Shown piece after piece: positions 1 to 7,163 of a stretch of 12,699 nucleotides of DNA. The stretch's first letter is position 1; the number at the start of each line of letters is the position of its first letter. Under the pieces are notes generated by a model. It did no database searches and had not been told where the DNA came from. It saw only the letters and a list, made by a program, of their open reading frames with translations. Source of the DNA: an uncultured Chlorobiales bacterium (GTDB lineage: Bacteria > Bacteroidota > Chlorobiia > Chlorobiales > Chlorobiaceae); assembly GCA_903901395.1 (NCBI GenBank), contig CAIUQW010000416.1, positions 1 to 12,699 of the forward strand, read 5' to 3'. The translations under genes were made by a program, and so were the position numbers.

Positions 1-13
1 TAACTTCTGTTAA

Positions 14-85
14 TCAGGCAGCCATTGCATACGAATAATCGTCTGCATCTATTGGTACATAGACTTGTTTAACGAGTCCGTCCAT
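14..85 (-). other. tiny ORF of 23 aa, possible gene remnant
   Basis: An ATG at 85-83 opens a frame that ends with TGA at 16-14. The frame stays open upstream of the ATG for at least 11 more codons. The peptide begins MDGLVKQVYVPIDADDYSY and has a coding-like composition, but there is no Shine-Dalgarno sequence and I recognise no family. It could be the decayed C-terminus of a lost gene or simply chance. Confidence 0.15.
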
Positions 86-168
86 GCTGAAACTCGGAGT
101 GCAACGACATCTCACACCTGTCCTGTCGATAGCCTGTCATCCCCAATAAAATCAAAGAACCATTGTGT

Positions 169-196
169 TCAGGAGATAGATACCATTTTCTCCTGA
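169..196. terminator. hairpin downstream of yqgE, possible terminator
   Basis: TCAGGAGA at 169-176 is perfectly complementary to TCTCCTGA at 189-196, around a 12-nt loop. It lies about 50 nt past the yqgE stop on the minus strand. There is no U tract after the stem in that direction, so a Rho-independent terminator is only a possibility. Confidence 0.3.
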
Positions 197-246
197 TATT
201 GTCAACAACCGGAAGCAGCGGAGAGTTCCCGCAAACATCGCGAGCA

Positions 247-810
247 TCAGTTCATTCCCGGCAGCTCGGGCGAGTTGGCGACGTAGCAGTACTCGCCGCC
301 CTTGGAGCGGACGGAGCGGCTCCAGAGGCGTTCGTATTCGTCTGTGAATACCTGCTCGCTCGATGCATCGGCGGTGTACCACGAACCCTCCTCGAACTCG
401 TCTTCGAGCTGTCCCGCGCCCCATCCGGCATAGCCGAGGAAAAAACGTACCTCGGAGGGCTTGATCACGCCGGTGTTGATGAGGTAGCTGAGCTGCTCCT
501 TGTCGCCGCCCCAGAAAAGTCCCGGAATCACCTCGACGGAGCCGTCAATCACGTCTCCTCTCGCGTGCATGAAGTGCACCGTATCGACCTGAACCGGGCC
601 GCCCATGTGCAGCGGCTCGTCGATATCGTCGAATCCGCTGATGGCCTCGCATACCTTGAACTCCATCGGGCGGTTCAGGATGAAGCCGATAGACCCCTCA
701 TCGTTATGCTCGCACATGAGAAGCACCGTACGCTTGAAGTTGGATTCAAGCAGGTTCGCCGAGGCCAACAGGAGCTTGCCTGGCTTGAGCTTTTCAAATT
801 CGTTTGTCAT
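247..810 (-). CDS. yqgE: YqgE/AlgH family protein (UPF0301)
   Basis: This 187-residue cytoplasmic protein belongs to the YqgE/AlgH (DUF179) family, which is widespread in bacteria and has no settled biochemical role. The Pseudomonas member AlgH was named for an effect on alginate expression. Family signatures are visible: the N-terminal GKLLLAS block, ILNRP, the HMGGPV segment and FFLGYAGWGAGQLEDE. The length is normal for the family and there is no signal peptide or membrane segment. The ATG at 810 is the only sensible start, since the family begins a few residues before the GKLLLAS strand. No clear Shine-Dalgarno precedes it. The gene lies only 6 nt after the bcp stop, so the two are probably co-transcribed and perhaps translationally coupled. 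Family assignment is secure; cellular function is unknown. Confidence 0.9.
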   Translation of the reverse strand: MTNEFEKLKPGKLLLASANLLESNFKRTVLLMCEHNDEGSIGFILNRPMEFKVCEAISGFDDIDEPLHMGGPVQVDTVHFMHARGDVIDGSVEVIPGLFWGGDKEQLSYLINTGVIKPSEVRFFLGYAGWGAGQLEDEFEEGSWYTADASSEQVFTDEYERLWSRSVRSKGGEYCYVANSPELPGMN

Positions 811-816
811 GTGGCG

Positions 817-1290
817 TTACGTTTGTTTCTGTAACCATTCGAGCACCTCGGCAGCGTGCGTTTCGGGCTTGACCTTGGGCCACACCTTCTCGATAACTCC
901 CAGTTCATCGATCAGATAGGTGACCCGGTTCGTGCCCATATACTCCTTTCCCATGAACTTTTTCAGTCCCCACACGCCATACGCTTCGACGATCTTTTTC
1001 TCATCATCGACCAGAAGCGTGAAGGGCAGTTCAAACTTGTCGGCGAATTTGCGGTGAGCTTTCTGCCCATCGACGCTCACGCCGAGCACTACTGCATCTA
1101 TCTTTTTAAAGTTAGGAAAATTGTCGCGAAAAGCGCAAGCCTCCTTGGTGCATCCCGGCGTATCGTCCTTGGGATAGAAGTAGAGCACGACCTTTTTTCC
1201 GAGATAGTCTCGAAGAGAAATCTCGTTGCCGTCCTGGTCTTTCGCGGTGAACTCCTGAGCTTTCTCGCCTTCTTTGAGTATGTTCGTCAT
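817..1290 (-). CDS. bcp: thiol peroxidase, Bcp-type peroxiredoxin
   Basis: A 157-residue peroxiredoxin of the Bcp/PrxQ class, which reduces hydrogen peroxide and organic hydroperoxides using thioredoxin-type donors in the cytoplasm. The thioredoxin-like fold is recognisable: the VVLYFYPKDDTPGCTKE block carries the peroxidatic Cys47, and Cys52 five residues later is the resolving cysteine typical of atypical 2-Cys Bcp proteins. The TNRVTYLID segment supplies the conserved active-site arginine. An in-frame ATG further upstream (1326) would add 12 residues that are foreign to the family, so I chose the ATG at 1290, which gives the usual N-terminus before LKEGEKAQEF. It is the first gene of a two-gene unit with yqgE. 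In an anaerobic phototroph this enzyme would serve oxygen and peroxide defence, which is inference from the family. Confidence 0.93.
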   Translation of the reverse strand: MTNILKEGEKAQEFTAKDQDGNEISLRDYLGKKVVLYFYPKDDTPGCTKEACAFRDNFPNFKKIDAVVLGVSVDGQKAHRKFADKFELPFTLLVDDEKKIVEAYGVWGLKKFMGKEYMGTNRVTYLIDELGVIEKVWPKVKPETHAAEVLEWLQKQT

Positions 1291-1473
1291 ATCGATACTT
1301 ACTGTTATTATTACATGAGTATGCAAGGATAAAATCCGGCTTTAACACAAAAAGTTTCACGAGGAATTATGTGGTGTATATAAATTGTAGAGCAATGGCG
1401 AGGTAGCAGGAGATTGTCGACTGGTGGCGTGCGACATACCAGTAAAGCTAACCGTGAGACTACGAAATATCAA
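1291..1473. other. intergenic region upstream of bcp
   Basis: The first part (to about 1400) is AT-rich and should contain the bcp promoter on the minus strand, but no -35/-10 pair with good spacing stands out. The right part, approaching the transposase remnant, has no intact reading frame that I recognise. Confidence 0.4.
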
Positions 1474-1680
1474 GAACCGCCATGCGACTGCGCTGGCACT
1501 TCCGAGCCGCAACTGATTCAGAAGCACCAGATTCGTTTCTACGGATTCGCCCAAAAAATTCTGGCCATCTACGCCCGCGGCATGAGTGTACGCAACATGC
1601 GGCCATGCTTGAAGCGTTTTGCCCGTTCGAGGTCTCCGAGGTGCGCATCAGTACTGTAACCGGCGCGTGCTCGACGACTG
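1474..1680 (+). pseudogene. IS256-family transposase remnant, frameshifted
   Basis: Two overlapping frames together resemble the N-terminal third of an IS256-family (Mutator-like) DDE transposase. The first frame, about 1474-1599, reads PPCDCAGTSEPQLIQKHQ and then RFYGFAQKILAIYARGMSV, matching the family's PRDRxGTFEPQLIPKHQ and the GFDDKILALYARGMSVREI region. Near 1600 the similarity jumps to another frame, where LEAF...FEVSEVRISTVTGA (about 1608-1666) matches the LEELYGVEVSPxLISTVTDAV segment. A further shift near 1667 may add VLDD. Neither the catalytic DDE region nor the N-terminal portion is present, and no start or terminal inverted repeats were found, so this is a dead fragment. Two family arginines have become cysteines, consistent with C-to-T decay. 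The family call is from recognition of conserved blocks, not alignment. Confidence 0.72.
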
Positions 1681-1909
1681 TTGTGACCTCCGCATTTGCT
1701 TCCGGCTTCATGTCCCGGTGAGATCGACACGCCTGAAATCGTCCGCAGGCAATGCGTCTCCTTCACGATTTTTTTCGTAGCGCCAGACAGCGTCATGCCG
1801 AAAAAGGATCGACCTCGGCATATACTTATGCAGCTCGTGTTTTGTATCCAAGACAAGAAAAAATACATTTTATCAATTGCCGTGATTTTCAATCCAGCGA
1901 TCCGACTCC
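1681..1909. other. intergenic region upstream of clc
   Basis: No gene is recognisable. It may contain the decayed continuation of the IS256 remnant at its left end and should contain the promoter of the ClC gene. The notable structure is an inverted repeat abutting a -10-like hexamer, listed separately. Confidence 0.4.
1795..1826 (+). promoter_or_regulatory. inverted repeat abutting TATACT, possible clc promoter/operator
   Basis: ATGCCGA at 1795-1801 pairs perfectly with TCGGCAT at 1815-1821 around a 13-nt gap. The last base of the right arm begins TATACT (1821-1826), a good -10 hexamer 83 nt before the clc start. No convincing -35 lies 17 nt upstream, so both promoter and operator readings are tentative. 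Confidence 0.25.
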
Positions 1910-3799
1910 ATGAGCAGATTTTTTGTGAACCATCGTCTCAGGCGGCGTATTGCTGTCTTGAGCTATCTCATCCTGCGAAAGAGCCGGTATTTCAAAGGCA
2001 CGTCGCAGGAGTTCGTCCGCTTGACCTGGGCGTCGTTTCTGGCTCAGCTCAACCTCAATCAGGATTTGCCGTTTCTGCTCGTCGCCGTTTTCGTGGGACT
2101 GGTTACCGGATACGTCGCCGTTATTTTTCATGAAGCCATCAAGATTATCAGCTACAGCCTCTTTAACGGCACGACCGCGCTCGGGCTGCCGACCATCAAC
2201 AACTATCTCAGAATCGTTCTGCTGCCGCTGATTCCCACCCTCGGCGGCCTTGTCGTCGGGCTGTACAACGCCTTTGTCGTCAAAGCGAAGCCTGAACACG
2301 GGTTGCCGTCGGTCATCAAGGCGGTGGCGCAGAAAAATGGGAAGATTCCCACGAAAAACTGGATGCATAAAACCTTCACCTCGGTGGTGAGTATCGGTAC
2401 CGGCGGCGGCGGCGGACGCGAAGCGCCAATAGCTCAGGTGGGCGCATCGATTGGCTCGACCGTCGCGCAACTGCTCAAATTTTCGCCGGGCAGAACACGG
2501 ACACTGCTTGGTTGCGGCGCGGCAGCGGGTCTTGCCGCCGTGTTCAACGCCCCTATCGGCGGCGTGATGTTCGCCGTCGAAGTGATTCTTGGCGATTTCA
2601 GTGTCCGCACCTTCAGTCCCATTGTGGTGGCCGCCGTGGTGGGCACCGTTCTGTCGAGAAGCTATCTTGGCAACTATCCCACTTTTCTGGTGCCGAAATA
2701 CAGCCTTGTGTCGAATACCGAACTGGTATTTTACTTCATACTTGGCGTCCTTGCCGGACTCTCGGCGGTACTTTTTATCAGAACGTTTTACGCCATCGAG
2801 GAGCGGATTCTCAAAGCCGAGAAGCAGTTCAATATCCCCTTGTGGTCGATGCCCGCTATCGGTGGCCTTCTGTGCGGTCTCATCAGCATGTGGGTGCCGG
2901 AGCTGTATGGCTTCAGCTACGAGGCGATCAACAAGGCGCTGACCGGCCAGGAGAGCTGGAAAAACATGATCGCCCTCTACCTGCTCAAGCCGGTGGTTGC
3001 GGCGCTGACGGTCGGCTCCGGCGGATCGGGCGGCATGTTCGCCCCGTCAATGAAGATGGGCGCGATGCTCGGCGGCATGTTTGGCAAGGTGTCGCATGAT
3101 CTTTTCCCGAACCTGACCGCTACGTCGGGAGCCTACGCGCTGGTCGGCATGGGCGCGGTGACGGCGGGCATCATGCGCGCGCCGCTGACGGTCATCCTGA
3201 TCCTGTTTGAAGTCACCGGTCAGTACGAGATTGTGCTGCCGATCATGTTCGCGGCGGTTACGTCGGCGCTGGTGGCGCGGCTGGCGTATCCCTACACCAT
3301 GGAGACCTACGTGCTCGAAAAGGAGAACGTGCGCGTCGGCTTCGGCATCGCGCTCACCATCGCCGGAAATATCAGCGTGCTCGACATCATGCAGCGCAAG
3401 TTCGCCCGGTTTTCCAACACCACTGAAGTTGAAGCGATCATCGACGCCTTCCACAACACCCGCGACTCGCATTTTTTCGTCACGACGCCCGATGGCGTAT
3501 TTATTGGCATCATCGGACTCGACGAGATGAGCCTCGTGCTGAAGGATGGCGTTTTTCCCGCCATGATCGCCGATGATCTCGTCAAGAAAAATGTCACCAT
3601 GCTTTACGACACCTCAAAGCTCGATGAAGCGCTCAAAATCTTTGAAATCTCGGAATATTCGACGCTGCCGGTCGTCGAGCACAATACCGGCAAGCTGCTC
3701 GGCATTCTCAAGCAGGACGAGGCGTTCTCCTATTATCGCAAGCAGATGAACCTCATCGGCGAAGAGGGTGGAGAGTCTGCTGACCGGAGTCAGGTATAA
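1910..3799 (+). CDS. ClC-family chloride channel/transporter with CBS pair
   Basis: A 629-residue inner-membrane ClC protein that moves chloride or related anions. After a basic cytoplasmic N-terminus (about 1-45) comes the multi-helix ClC domain (about 50-470), then a cytoplasmic Bateman module with two CBS motifs (about 490-545 and 555-612) that usually binds nucleotides. Selectivity-filter elements are visible: EHGLP at 129-133 (in place of GSGIP), GREAPI at 169-174 with the gating glutamate Glu171, GGMFAPS at 374-380, and Tyr467 at the place of the central-ion tyrosine. The position equivalent to the internal proton glutamate of E. coli ClC (APIGGVMFAVEV) is Val225. That is like true chloride channels, so channel versus exchanger cannot be decided. 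The ATG at 1910 lacks a strong Shine-Dalgarno. Transcription probably ends at the hairpin just after the stop. Confidence 0.92.
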   Translation: MSRFFVNHRLRRRIAVLSYLILRKSRYFKGTSQEFVRLTWASFLAQLNLNQDLPFLLVAVFVGLVTGYVAVIFHEAIKIISYSLFNGTTALGLPTINNYLRIVLLPLIPTLGGLVVGLYNAFVVKAKPEHGLPSVIKAVAQKNGKIPTKNWMHKTFTSVVSIGTGGGGGREAPIAQVGASIGSTVAQLLKFSPGRTRTLLGCGAAAGLAAVFNAPIGGVMFAVEVILGDFSVRTFSPIVVAAVVGTVLSRSYLGNYPTFLVPKYSLVSNTELVFYFILGVLAGLSAVLFIRTFYAIEERILKAEKQFNIPLWSMPAIGGLLCGLISMWVPELYGFSYEAINKALTGQESWKNMIALYLLKPVVAALTVGSGGSGGMFAPSMKMGAMLGGMFGKVSHDLFPNLTATSGAYALVGMGAVTAGIMRAPLTVILILFEVTGQYEIVLPIMFAAVTSALVARLAYPYTMETYVLEKENVRVGFGIALTIAGNISVLDIMQRKFARFSNTTEVEAIIDAFHNTRDSHFFVTTPDGVFIGIIGLDEMSLVLKDGVFPAMIADDLVKKNVTMLYDTSKLDEALKIFEISEYSTLPVVEHNTGKLLGILKQDEAFSYYRKQMNLIGEEGGESADRSQV

Positions 3800-3802
3800 C
3801 CG

Positions 3803-3836
3803 AAAGCGGAGTCATGAGTTGCCATAACTCCGCTTT
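3803..3836. terminator. bidirectional Rho-independent terminator
   Basis: AAAGCGGAGT at 3803-3812 is perfectly complementary to ACTCCGCTTT at 3827-3836, around a 14-nt loop. An A-rich start and a T-rich end let it act in both directions. It sits 3 nt after the clc stop and 17 nt beyond the stop of the convergent secreted-protein gene, so it should serve both. Confidence 0.8.
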
Positions 3837-3852
3837 ATTGCAGATGTTGGCG

Positions 3853-4449
3853 CTATCGTCCGTCGCGCTGCTCCATGCCACGATTACCCTCCGGCCGTTC
3901 TCCCGGACTTCGGCGATCCTCAAAATCACGTCTTTCTCCGGGAGCCGGTCTGTTCTCCGGAACTCCTCGGTCGCCGGGAGCCGGTCTGTTTTCCGGGACT
4001 CCTCTGTTCTCCGGAACTCCTCGGTTGTCGCGGTTACGCCACTGTTCACGATCCATCCTGAACCGGTTGTCCCAGAATCCGCGATCGTAACGGCGATACT
4101 CGAAATCGCGCTGCTGACGAATATCCCCCCAACTGTGCCGACGAATAGGTAAAGGCAAATCGTCATTCCGGATTCTTCCCCAAGGCCCGCGATAGCCGCG
4201 TGAACGGTACCAGTAGCCGTCCCGGAAAAGGAAGTAGTAATCATCAAAAAAGATGAGATCGTAAGGAACGCCCCAGGCGACATAAAAACCATAGTCATCC
4301 AGATAGATAAAGTCAGGTCTCTCATCGAAATAGACATCCGGGTCATGTCTTACAGACATAGCCAGCGGAATTGACGCCAAGACATCGGCAGATGCTTGCG
4401 GAACAAAAAAACCGGCAATTCCAAGTACCAGAATCATTCGTTTTTTCAT
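3853..4449 (-). CDS. secreted Arg-rich repeat protein, function unknown
   Basis: A 198-residue protein I cannot assign to a named family. Residues 1-21 are a clear Sec signal peptide (basic MKKR, hydrophobic core, ASA before Asp22), so it is exported to the periplasm or outside. The middle (about 35-90) is rich in Tyr, Phe, Trp and Asp and contains a GYWYRSRGYRGPWGRI block like that of small secreted proteins in other Gram-negative bacteria. The tail (about 140-198) is disordered-looking and Arg/Pro-rich, with six-residue repeats of the form [NDE]RxxP[EG], such as NRGVPE and NRPAPG. A strong Shine-Dalgarno (AAGGAGG at 4461-4455, 5 nt spacing) fixes the start at 4449. It converges on clc and shares its terminator. 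Charge and repeats suggest binding to a polyanion or the cell wall, which is inference. Confidence 0.8.
   Translation of the reverse strand: MKKRMILVLGIAGFFVPQASADVLASIPLAMSVRHDPDVYFDERPDFIYLDDYGFYVAWGVPYDLIFFDDYYFLFRDGYWYRSRGYRGPWGRIRNDDLPLPIRRHSWGDIRQQRDFEYRRYDRGFWDNRFRMDREQWRNRDNRGVPENRGVPENRPAPGDRGVPENRPAPGERRDFEDRRSPGERPEGNRGMEQRDGR
3940..4024 (-). repeat. 18/36-bp tandem repeats coding for hexapeptides
   Basis: Two adjacent 36-nt copies (3940-3975 and 3976-4011), followed by a partial copy to about 4024, share long identical blocks. A 20-nt block at 3951-3970 recurs exactly at 4005-4024, 54 nt away, which is three 18-nt units. The unit is in phase with the gene at 3853-4449 and codes its hexapeptide tail, so copy number can change without a frameshift. 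Confidence 0.85.
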
Positions 4450-4454
4450 ACGGG

Positions 4455-4461
4455 CCTCCTT
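4455..4461 (-). promoter_or_regulatory. strong ribosome-binding site
   Basis: AAGGAGG on the minus strand lies 5 nt before the ATG at 4449. It is the best Shine-Dalgarno in the window, where most genes have weak ones, and suggests efficient translation of the secreted repeat protein. Confidence 0.8.
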
Positions 4462-4559
4462 GCTGTTTTAACATTTGATCAGGCAACCACCTTGTTACAG
4501 ATTCTTCTATCCGATATATCAATCAATAAAGTACTTTGAATAAATTACATCACCGATTC

Positions 4560-4691
4560 TTATACCAACTTTCCGCTCAATTCGTGCCGCAATAGCTCTA
4601 TGATTCCTTCAGGGATGGGATCGGTCGCGCCCTTGAACCGTACGCTCTCGCAAACGAGCAGTGTCACTTCTTCGCTGATATGGAACTGCAT
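4560..4691 (-). CDS. possible small or decayed gene, 43 aa
   Basis: An ATG at 4691-4689 opens a 43-codon frame ending in TAA at 4562-4560. The peptide begins MQFHISEEVTLLVCESVRF and ends in GIIELLRHELSGKLV. It has protein-like composition, including a plausible amphipathic C-terminal helix. The frame stays open 16 codons upstream of the ATG (including RYRRLAGTHFDDLS) to a stop near 4742. In another frame, 4740-4854 also reads plausibly (for example GCTPYTIIGIDRRKCKRLVS). That pattern suggests a frameshifted remnant of a longer minus-strand gene. I recognise no family, and no Shine-Dalgarno is visible. It lies between an exported protein and the AlbA regulator. Confidence 0.3.
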   Translation of the reverse strand: MQFHISEEVTLLVCESVRFKGATDPIPEGIIELLRHELSGKLV

Positions 4692-4759
4692 CGACAAATC
4701 GTCGAAATGAGTGCCTGCCAATCGGCGGTAACGTATTTGTTACAAAAGAAACAAGCCGC

Positions 4760-4788
4760 TTGCATTTGCGACGGTCGATGCCTATGAT
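4760..4788 (+). promoter_or_regulatory. probable sigma-70-type promoter of the AlbA regulator
   Basis: TTGCAT at 4760-4765 and TATGAT at 4783-4788 are separated by exactly 17 nt. The -10 matches the consensus at five of six positions and the -35 only in its TTG. The start codon of the regulator is 88 nt downstream of the -10. Confidence 0.4.
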
Positions 4789-4875
4789 AGTATAGGGCGT
4801 GCATCCTGACGCGGTATTGATCCCGGAAAACCATTGGAGCGACCTGGCCTTCATGCATCACGATGGAGACGGCTC

Positions 4876-5556
4876 ATGACCAGTTACAAACCGAAACCGT
4901 TCTCTCCAAACCTGCTCGACCTTGTCGCGGAGGGGGAGGGTTTGCGCATTGAATTCAAACGACTCATCCACTCCGCGCCAAAAATCGCGCGGTCGATTAC
5001 GGCATTCGCCAATACATCAGGCGGCCTCATCCTGATCGGCGTTGACGATGATCGGCGGATTGTCGGCATCCACAGCGAGAAAGAGACGATCCAGATCATC
5101 GACGAGGCGATGAAATTCCATATCGAACCGAAGCCGCGTATCGCGGTGCGCGTCGAGGAGTTCAAGCGCCGGATGGTGCTGCTCGTCGAGATTCCCGAAA
5201 GCCCGGAACGCCCCCATTTTCATGTCGAGCGAGTCATCCGGCGCGACACAGGCAAACGCGATGTCGAGCGCCGGGTCTACATCCGCGACGGCAGCCACAA
5301 CAAAGCAGCCTCGGACGATCGCATCGCGCTGATGCTATCCTCAAGGGAGCCGGTCAGAATCTCTTTCACCGAGCGTGAACGCCGCCTGCTCGACTGGCTG
5401 AACGCATATGAGCGGATCACGGCGGAAGCGTTCGCCGGCAACGCAGGCATTCCGGTTCGGGAGGCGCGACGCATCCTCGTTTCGCTGGTCAGGTCGGGAG
5501 CGCTACGGCTTGATTCCAGCAACGGCAACAGCTTTTATGCTCTCGCGTTACGCTGA
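4876..5556 (+). CDS. Schlafen AlbA_2 domain + winged-helix regulator
   Basis: A 226-residue cytoplasmic protein with two domains. Residues about 15-140 form a Schlafen AlbA_2 domain, a putative nucleotide/nucleic-acid-binding fold. Its signatures are EFK at 26-28, the FANTSGG block at 44-50, the LIGVDDD strand at 53-59 and RVYIRDGSHNKAA at 133-145. Residues about 165-222 look like a winged helix-turn-helix (RRLLDWLNAYERITAEAFA, then RRILVSLVRSGAL and a wing). Such proteins are usually annotated as transcriptional regulators. An upstream TTG at 4834 could add 14 residues, but the ATG at 4876 has GGAG at 4865-4868 with 7-nt spacing and gives a normal N-terminus. It points into the ATP-grasp cassette, 136 nt away, so local control of that operon is an attractive inference. 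Signal and target are unknown. Confidence 0.85.
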   Translation: MTSYKPKPFSPNLLDLVAEGEGLRIEFKRLIHSAPKIARSITAFANTSGGLILIGVDDDRRIVGIHSEKETIQIIDEAMKFHIEPKPRIAVRVEEFKRRMVLLVEIPESPERPHFHVERVIRRDTGKRDVERRVYIRDGSHNKAASDDRIALMLSSREPVRISFTERERRLLDWLNAYERITAEAFAGNAGIPVREARRILVSLVRSGALRLDSSNGNSFYALALR

Positions 5557-5617
5557 TCGCCGCCAGAACGCTTTACCGCATCGCCTACATTTTTGTATTA
5601 TTTTTTTAGGAAATAAT

Positions 5618-5641
5618 CTTAAATAACCGTATTTATTTAAG
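5618..5641. promoter_or_regulatory. perfect AT-rich inverted repeat in cassette leader
   Basis: CTTAAATAA at 5618-5626 is perfectly complementary to TTATTTAAG at 5633-5641 with a 6-nt centre. It lies 51 nt upstream of the ATP-grasp start and 61 nt after the AlbA regulator stop. Low GC and the lack of a following T tract argue for a protein-binding site over a terminator. Confidence 0.45.
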
Positions 5642-5692
5642 TGGCTATTGGCCTGACTTTACTCAGTCCGCAACATCATTTTTTTACCGACC

Positions 5693-7141
<1,449 letters not shown>

Positions 7142-7163
7142 ACCTTAAACGAACGAATAGCCA

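Larger units (their letters stand above)
1..246. other. intergenic, no convincing gene
   Basis: I see no recognisable gene, tRNA or repeat here. The only structures are a 23-codon minus-strand reading frame (14-85) and an 8-bp inverted repeat (169-176 with 189-196), each listed separately. The stretch lies downstream of yqgE, which ends at 247 on the minus strand. Confidence 0.5.

Noticed and set aside
817..1326. Longer bcp starting at an ATG at 1326
   Set aside because: It adds 12 residues (MHTHVIITVSID) not expected in Bcp proteins; the ATG at 1290 restores the usual N-terminus.
1910..2470. Minus-strand ORF 1889-2470 overlapping clc
   Set aside because: It is opposite the conserved ClC coding sequence and shows no family features.
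3940..4024. 36-nt repeats resembling CRISPR repeat length
   Set aside because: The copies are back-to-back with no spacers, built of 18-nt subunits, and in frame within a secreted protein gene.
4834..5556. Longer AlbA regulator starting with TTG at 4834
   Set aside because: The ATG at 4876 has a well-spaced GGAG and the extra 14 residues look like untranslated leader.
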